Assembly: GCF_022899355.1 (NCBI RefSeq)
Contig: NZ_JALJCK010000023.1
Span: 1 to 40,931 of the forward strand
Source of the DNA: Shinella yambaruensis
GTDB lineage: Bacteria > Pseudomonadota > Alphaproteobacteria > Rhizobiales > Rhizobiaceae
Reading direction: 5' to 3'
DNA length: 40,931 nucleotides
Shown here piece by piece: positions 34,879 through 40,931 of this stretch (position 1 is its first letter; each line of letters begins with the position of its first letter). The notes under the pieces were generated by a model. The model was given only the letters and a program-made list of their open reading frames with translations. It had not been told where the DNA came from and made no database searches. Position numbers and translations under genes: made by a program.

Positions 34879-35140
34879 CTAGTGTGTGGTCTCGGAATGA
34901 GGTAGTATAGGTTGATTTTGAAGACTTATGGGTCCTTTTTCCAAGTATCGCAGATTGCCTGATAGAGCGTTCGCTTTCGTAATTCCTTGAGTTGTTTGGC
35001 GAATCTGTAAGTAATGGCGAAGTTTAGGAGGGGGCTTTGAGGCTTCCAGGTTGTCGTAGTGGCAGACTTTGACAGTGGCGTCCTGTGCGGATTTGCCCAA
35101 TCTCTCGTTGAGCGACTCGCGAATCCTGTCGGCCTAACCT
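34879..35140 (-). pseudogene. Decayed C-terminal fragment of an IS481-family transposase
   Basis: Two overlapping minus-strand frames together give the end of an integrase-type transposase: AQDATVKVCHYDNLEASK in one frame, then NFAITYRFAKQLKELRKRTL and YQAICDTWKKDP in another, then back to the first frame with ISLQNQPILPHSETTH. Intact IS481 relatives have a continuous DATVK-HYDSLESLK, FAKHLKALRWRTPFQAICDAW, KDP, NPHHLIPG order, so at least two frameshifts separate the pieces. The catalytic DDE core is absent. It lies 36 nt beyond the degenerate end of the array and is not functional. Confidence 0.7.
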
Positions 35141-35162
35141 CGAGTCCTTCTCGCAGACCCAT

Positions 35163-35592
35163 CTGGCGATCATGCTTCGTAAGACCAGAATTGTATTAAT
35201 TTTATAGTTATATGTATTAATTCAATGTAAGTTTTCAAAAAATACTTAAAGTTTTCACCGCGATCCCTTTCTAATTGAGCGGCCGAAAAGGCCGAAAATC
35301 TGTAATTCTGCAACACAAGTTACTTAGATATCGATCCGACAAATCGCCTCGAATCCTTCCGCGGTACGGCCGCCACTAGGCGTTCCACGCGGCAGGCTTT
35401 GACGCGGGTGAGATGACGAGAAGATAGGAAGCCAATACTGAGATCGCTTCTGCGGCGTAAAATCGCAATAACGCTATACAAGGCCTTCTGGCTTCTACAA
35501 ATGCTTTGAAAGCCGCCAAGAACCCGCTCTTGTGAGCGCTAGCGTTCGATTAAACGGAACAAAGCCGCTCATATATGTCGCTCTAAAAAGAT
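35163..35592. other. AT-rich intergenic DNA with no recognisable gene
   Basis: This 430-nt stretch between the IS481 remnant and the tRNA has no credible coding region. About 35180-35260 is strikingly AT-rich (for example ATTAATTTTATAGTTATAT), unlike the GC-rich surroundings. A short inverted repeat GGCCGAAAAGGCC is at 35281-35293. It may be the residue of a lost integrase or mobile-element end. Confidence 0.5.
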
Positions 35593-35669
35593 TGGCGCAC
35601 CCGACAGGATTCGAACCTGTGACCTTTGGAATCGGAATCCAACACTCTATCCAGCTGAGCTACGGGTGC
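35593..35669 (-). tRNA. tRNA-Arg (anticodon CCG)
   Basis: The minus strand folds as a complete cloverleaf of 77 nt with encoded CCA. The acceptor stem pairs GCACCCG with CGGGTGC, followed by discriminator G and CCA. The anticodon arm is TTGGA-TTCCGAT-TCCAA, giving anticodon CCG (Arg), and the T arm contains GGTTCGAATCC. It reads arginine CGG codons. Its 3' end points toward the CRISPR and DUF4011 genes, and its last 11 nt (35593-35603) recur at 21592-21602, so it is the candidate integration site of the defence segment. Confidence 0.97.
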
Positions 35670-35799
35670 TTGCCTAGGCGATGACTCGCCTGTCCGATGA
35701 GAGGGTTCTTAGCCTAGCTGGGGGCGGGCTTCAATCGGGAAAATGCAGAAAGGGCAATCTGTTCCGGCGGGCTGTGTGCTTTGGGCTGCCTGGGATAGG

Positions 35800-35823
35800 A
35801 AGCCGCCGGGTGGCCGGCGGCTT
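35800..35823 (-). terminator. Hairpin terminator of the xyl operon
   Basis: A 10-bp stem AAGCCGCCGG (35800-35809) pairs with CCGGCGGCTT (35814-35823) around a 4-nt loop. It lies 13 nt past the xylG stop codon. The T-run on the minus strand is short (TT within the stem, then CC), so efficiency is uncertain. Confidence 0.6.
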
Positions 35824-35836
35824 TCGGTCGTCCTTG

Positions 35837-36622
<786 letters not shown>

Positions 36623-36636
36623 TTTATGGGCTCCTC

Positions 36637-37950
36637 TTACTTGGCGCGGGCGCGGTAGACCGTGTCGAGCCAGACGGCGACGACAAGGACCATGCCGACC
36701 ACGATGCGCTGGAACGGGGTGTCGATGCCGACCAGCACCATGCCCGATTGCAGCGATTGCATGACGAGGGCGCCGAGCATGGCGCCTGCGATTGTGCCCA
36801 TGCCGCCGGCAAGCGAGGTGCCGCCGATGACGGCCGCGGCGATGGTGTAGAGTTCGTCGAGCTCGCCCTGCGCGTTGGTCGCGGCGTTGAGGCGGGCGGT
36901 GGAGATCGCCGCGGCAATGGCGCAGAGCATGCCCATCAGCGCGAAGATCTTGACCGTCACCCAGCGGGTCTTGATGCCGGCGAGTTCCGCCGCCTCCGGG
37001 TTGCCGCCGAGCGCGAAGACGTAGCGGCCAAAGCGCAGGCGCGTCGAGATGAAGGTCATGACGATGCCGACCACGATGGCGATCAGCACGGGAATGGCGA
37101 TGCCATGCGGGATGAAAAGGCCGCCTTCCGGCCAGGCGATGCCGTTGGCGTCGGCATATCTGCGGGCGATGGCGACGGGCCAGGGATAGCTGTTGACGAC
37201 CGCGATGGCGCCGAGCACGAGGGCGCAGCCGACGGTGGTCAGGAAATATTCGGCCCACATGGGGCGCAGCGGAAAGCCGAAGCGCTTGCGCTGCTTGCGG
37301 GAGTTGGCGATCGTCGCGACGATGGCGATGCAGGCGATGACGCCGACGATCCAGCTGGCGGTGGCGCCGATCGAGCCTTCCGTGCCGCCGCCCATCAGGC
37401 GGAAGGTCGCGTCCATCGGGGCGACCGTGCGGCCGCTCGTCACGAACCAGGTGGCGCCGCGCCAGACGAGCAGGCCGCCGAGCGTGACGATGAAGGAGGG
37501 CACGCTGAGGAAGGCGATGATCGCGCCGTGCAGGGCGCCGATGCCCGCGCCGAGCAGGAGGCCGGCGAGGAGGGTGATCATCCAGGTGGCGGGGTGGTTG
37601 AAGCCGAGAAGCTGCGGCAGCAGCTCGGCCTGCAGCACGCCCATGATCATGCCGACGAAGCCGAGGATCGAGCCGACGGAGAGGTCGATGTTGCGCGTGA
37701 CGATGACGAGCACCATGCCGGTCGCCATCACGGCGACGGAGGCGGTCTGGACCGAGAGGTTCCACAGGTTGCGCGGCGTCAGGAACAGGCCGCCCGACAG
37801 GATGTTGAAGCCGATCCAGATGATCAGCATGGCGCCGACCATGCCGAGCAGGCGCGTGTCGATCTCGGTGGCGCGGAAGAAGCGCTTCACCGGATTCTCG
37901 CTCGCCGATCGCGCGCGATTGGCATGCGTGGTATTCGTGATGTCGGCCAT
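36637..37950 (-). CDS. xylH: D-xylose-type ABC transporter permease (XylH)
   Basis: A 437-residue inner-membrane permease of the CUT2 class. I start it at 37950 ([14 protein letters not shown]), since the upstream extension of the frame runs through hairpin-rich non-coding DNA. Membrane spans include [20 protein letters not shown] and [20 protein letters not shown]; the latter carries the NIDLSVGS motif shared by RbsC/XylH proteins. The segment [15 protein letters not shown] near residue 315 is the coupling region of this family. The length (longer than RbsC, about 320) is that of XylH. It would form the pore as a homodimer with XylG below and XylF outside. Confidence 0.88.
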   Translation of the reverse strand: MADITNTTHANRARSASENPVKRFFRATEIDTRLLGMVGAMLIIWIGFNILSGGLFLTPRNLWNLSVQTASVAVMATGMVLVIVTRNIDLSVGSILGFVGMIMGVLQAELLPQLLGFNHPATWMITLLAGLLLGAGIGALHGAIIAFLSVPSFIVTLGGLLVWRGATWFVTSGRTVAPMDATFRLMGGGTEGSIGATASWIVGVIACIAIVATIANSRKQRKRFGFPLRPMWAEYFLTTVGCALVLGAIAVVNSYPWPVAIARRYADANGIAWPEGGLFIPHGIAIPVLIAIVVGIVMTFISTRLRFGRYVFALGGNPEAAELAGIKTRWVTVKIFALMGMLCAIAAAISTARLNAATNAQGELDELYTIAAAVIGGTSLAGGMGTIAGAMLGALVMQSLQSGMVLVGIDTPFQRIVVGMVLVVAVWLDTVYRARAK

Positions 37951-38103
37951 GGCTTTGCCGTCCCCCCACTTTTGTTGAGCGTGTCGTTCGGGCGTGGTTT
38001 GAGGTTCCAGCGGGATGGAACGGAAAACCGTTTCCCACCGCTCCTCATTCCGCTTCGAGGATTTTCGCCGCCTCATCCTCCGCCCGCTGTCCATCTTGCG
38101 CAA

Positions 38104-38130
38104 GCGCCGCAACGGAAGCCGTTGCGGCGC
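38104..38130 (-). terminator. Strong intercistronic hairpin between xylF and xylH
   Basis: A perfect 12-bp stem GCGCCGCAACGG (38104-38115) pairs with CCGTTGCGGCGC (38119-38130) around a 3-nt loop, with no T-run. It lies 36 nt after the xylF stop. It probably stabilises the xylF message or partly reduces downstream transcription, keeping binding protein in excess over permease. A second weaker stem (TTCCAGCGGGATGGAA, near 38007) is also in the 216-nt gap. Confidence 0.6.
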
Positions 38131-38166
38131 CTGGTGATGGTCAGGTCAGTACCGGATCATTGCCCG

Positions 38167-39207
<1,041 letters not shown>

Positions 39208-39312
39208 AATATCCTCCCAAGTGAACACCGGCCGCCTGGACGAACCTCCCGTCCAATCAACGACCGGCCACGATCTACTGTCTCGATGTCCCTCCCGACG
39301 GTGCCGGGACTT

Positions 39313-39333
39313 TTTTCTCGACAGTCGAGAAAA
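39313..39333. promoter_or_regulatory. Perfect 21-nt palindrome, candidate ROK-regulator operator
   Basis: Two 10-nt arms, TTTTCTCGAC (39313-39322) and GTCGAGAAAA (39324-39333), flank a central A. It lies in the 243-nt region between xylF and the ROK gene, 106 nt from the xylF start and 118 nt from the regulator start. The TTT...AAA ends resemble operators of NagC/Mlc/XylR-type ROK repressors. It could regulate both divergent genes. Confidence 0.7.
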
Positions 39334-39450
39334 TAAATGTCAGAAGTTTCGAAGGCTGTCAACACGGCTTGAAAGGCCTTGAACGACGGCGTGACAGATG
39401 CTTTGGGAGGGGCATGTGTTGCATCCTGTGAAAGCGAGCGGAAACCGACG

Positions 39451-40671
39451 ATGCTGACCAAGTCGAGCACGGAGCTTGTGCGTCAGCAGAACAGCGCGCT
39501 GGTGCTCGCCTCGCTGCGCCGGCACGGGCCGCTCGCCCATACCGACATCTCCCATCACACGGGGCTCGCCTCGGCGACCGTCTCGGTGATCACGGCGGAG
39601 CTGGAGAAGGCCGAGGTGCTCGAGCGGCGCGAACAGCAGGCGTCGGCCTCGCGCGGGCGTCCGCGCGTCATCTTCGGCCAGCGGCGCGATGCCGGCTATC
39701 TCGCCACCGTGCGCATCTCCTCCGACATGGTGCAATATTCGCTCGCCGATTACGGCGGCACGCTGCTCGATCGCTTCGAGGAGCCGCGCAACCATGCCGA
39801 TACCGCGACGCGGCCCTTCACGGAAGCCTTCGTCGCCGCGCTCGACAGGCTGGCGGACCGGTCCCGGATCGACCGCGGGCAGGTGCTGGTCGTGTCGATC
39901 AGCAGCAAGGGCCTTGTCGATCCCCTGACGGCACGGCTCGTCTGGTCGCCGGTTTTTGGCGCGCAGCAGGTGGATTTCGCCGCGCTGCTCCAGCCGCCCT
40001 GGCGGGCGAAGATCCTCATCAGCAACGAGACGCTGCTCGTCGCCCATGCCATGGCGCTGCGCATGGAGAAGGCGGGGGTGCGTGACCTGCAGGCTGTGGC
40101 CGCGCTGTCGCTCGGCCACAGCATCGGTCTTGGCATCGCACGGTTCGACCGGTCGGGGGAACTCTCGGTCACGGCGCCGAATTTCGGGCACATGCTGAAC
40201 TCCTCGGACGGCAAGCTGTGTCGCTGCGGCGCGCAGGGCTGCATCGAGGCCTCCGCCGGCTTCTACGGCATCCTGCGCACGGCCTTCGAGGTGCCGCCGG
40301 ACACGATCCCGGCGAAGTTCGTGCCGCTGGCGGAGATGGATAAGATCGCGCTGCGCGCCCGCCAGGGCCACCGCATGTCGGAATATGCCTTCCGTCAGGC
40401 CGGGCTGGCGCTGGGGCAGGGGCTTTCGCGCGTGGTGAGCCTCTACGAGAACATGCCGATCGCCATCACCGGCCCCGGCACGCGCTATTTCGACCTCATC
40501 CAGCGGGGCCTGGAGGAGGGGCTGGCGCAATCCCAGCATGTCCGCCTCTTCGGCGCGCCGCCGATCTCCGTCGTGCCGGAGGAGGCGACGCTGGTGCTGG
40601 AGGGCCATCTCGACCGGGCGCTGGCAGAGATGGACCACGATGTCATCGCTGCGAGGGCGGTGGGAGAGTGA
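39451..40671 (+). CDS. ROK-family transcriptional regulator (XylR-like)
   Basis: A 406-residue ROK repressor. The N-terminal winged HTH (about residues 10-70) has TDISHHTGLASATVSVITAE. The C-terminal ROK/sugar-kinase-like domain has the zinc-binding ROK signature CRCGAQGCIEAS near residue 255, preceded by NFGHMLNSSDGKL. The ATP-binding motif of true kinases is not evident, as usual for regulators. I start it at 39451 (MLTKSSTEL), since the longer frame runs through the promoter. It diverges from xylF and a perfect palindrome lies between them, so it most likely represses the xylose transporter genes and is released by xylose. The ligand is inferred from context. Confidence 0.88.
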   Translation: MLTKSSTELVRQQNSALVLASLRRHGPLAHTDISHHTGLASATVSVITAELEKAEVLERREQQASASRGRPRVIFGQRRDAGYLATVRISSDMVQYSLADYGGTLLDRFEEPRNHADTATRPFTEAFVAALDRLADRSRIDRGQVLVVSISSKGLVDPLTARLVWSPVFGAQQVDFAALLQPPWRAKILISNETLLVAHAMALRMEKAGVRDLQAVAALSLGHSIGLGIARFDRSGELSVTAPNFGHMLNSSDGKLCRCGAQGCIEASAGFYGILRTAFEVPPDTIPAKFVPLAEMDKIALRARQGHRMSEYAFRQAGLALGQGLSRVVSLYENMPIAITGPGTRYFDLIQRGLEEGLAQSQHVRLFGAPPISVVPEEATLVLEGHLDRALAEMDHDVIAARAVGE

Positions 40672-40725
40672 GGGTGCAGGGACCGCTGCGTTTCGGCTCC
40701 AATGCTCGGCACCCACCTTTCCTCC

Positions 40726-40752
40726 GTCATCCTCGGGCTCGACCCGAGGATC
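40726..40752. repeat. REP/RIME-like palindromic repeat
   Basis: GTCATCCTCGGG (ending at 40737), loop CTCGA, CCCGAGGATCCA forms a stem of 7 bp. This sequence plan (GTCATCCTCGGGCTTG, then CCCGAGGATCCA) is a very common dispersed intergenic palindrome in rhizobial genomes. It sits 54 nt after the ROK gene and next to an IS110 remnant. Confidence 0.65.
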
Positions 40753-40796
40753 CACGTATCACCGCTAATCTGGAGTTTGTGGCCTGGCAACTGTGT

Positions 40797-40931
40797 TCAA
40801 GCGAAGTTAGTTTTGTCGCGCTGCATTGCATTGAGGATTGTGATGAGCTTTCGCGCGACGGCGATGATGCCGGCCTTTGCGGAGCCTGTTCTGGCTGAGA
40901 CGGCCTGATGAAAGGCGCGCAGGCGCGCTGA
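40797..40931 (-). CDS. IS110-family transposase, C-terminal end (truncated by window edge)
   Basis: The last 44 codons of a minus-strand frame read LRAFHQAVSARTGSAKAG and IIAVARKLITILNAMQRDKT before a TGA at 40797-40799. IS110 transposases end with the same pattern ([34 protein letters not shown]). The catalytic parts lie outside the window, so it is not possible to say whether the element is intact. Confidence 0.65.
   Translation of the reverse strand, partial: SARLRAFHQAVSARTGSAKAGIIAVARKLITILNAMQRDKTNFA

Noticed and set aside
34843..35592. Search for an integrase or excisionase next to the tRNA
   Set aside because: No frame resembles a tyrosine or serine recombinase; only the broken IS481 end is visible.
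35711..35718. AGCCTAGC, identical to the first 8 nt of the CRISPR repeat, upstream of the tRNA
   Set aside because: The match stops after 8 nt and the next bases (TGGGGG) do not fit the repeat, so it is probably chance.

Overview
The window looks like the chromosome or a large replicon of a GC-rich alphaproteobacterium, most likely of the Rhizobiaceae (Rhizobium/Ensifer/Shinella type). The signs are the dense solute-uptake operons, a rhizobial-type single-NBD xylose transporter with a divergent ROK regulator, GbdR-like regulators, a rhizobial palindromic repeat and a type II-C CRISPR repeat of alphaproteobacterial style. The species is inferred, not proven.

Layout. (1) 123-5812: a DeoR-type regulator diverges from an operon of an inositol-monophosphatase/HisN-like phosphatase and an AfuABC/FbpABC-like ABC transporter, probably for a phosphorylated organic solute. 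(2) 5848-11875: a minus-strand operon dapA-like, aldehyde dehydrogenase, FAD amine oxidoreductase and a GlxA-type regulator, followed by a second GlxA/GbdR-like regulator. (3) 12029-15119: an orphan betaine-type binding protein and an Old Yellow Enzyme-type [4Fe-4S] demethylase. (4) 15166-21549: a minus-strand operon of a second dapA-like gene, a second FAD oxidoreductase and proX-proW-proV, with a divergent GntR/FadR-type regulator. Regions 2-4 are paralogous parts of one theme: uptake of a quaternary or N-methylated amine, demethylation, oxidation, deamination/aldol step and aldehyde oxidation. They share a putative operator word (GTAGACA).

(5) 21592-35669: an accessory defence segment. A 1,995-residue DUF4011/SF1 helicase/endonuclease/DUF3320 protein faces a complete type II-C CRISPR-Cas locus. 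This has a tracrRNA on the minus strand between the two genes, cas9, cas1, cas2, and an array of 31 repeats and 30 spacers read toward cas2. A decayed IS481-family transposase fragment and AT-rich DNA follow, then tRNA-Arg(CCG). The last 11 nt of the tRNA gene (including CCA) are repeated in direct orientation at 21592-21602, exactly between the last metabolic gene and the first defence gene, so the block has the geometry of a tRNA-integrated island whose integrase is gone.

(6) 35800-40671: xylG-xylH-xylF D-xylose transporter genes (minus) with a divergent ROK repressor and a perfect 21-nt palindromic operator between them. The right edge holds a REP-like palindrome and the C-terminal end of an IS110-family transposase that runs off the window.
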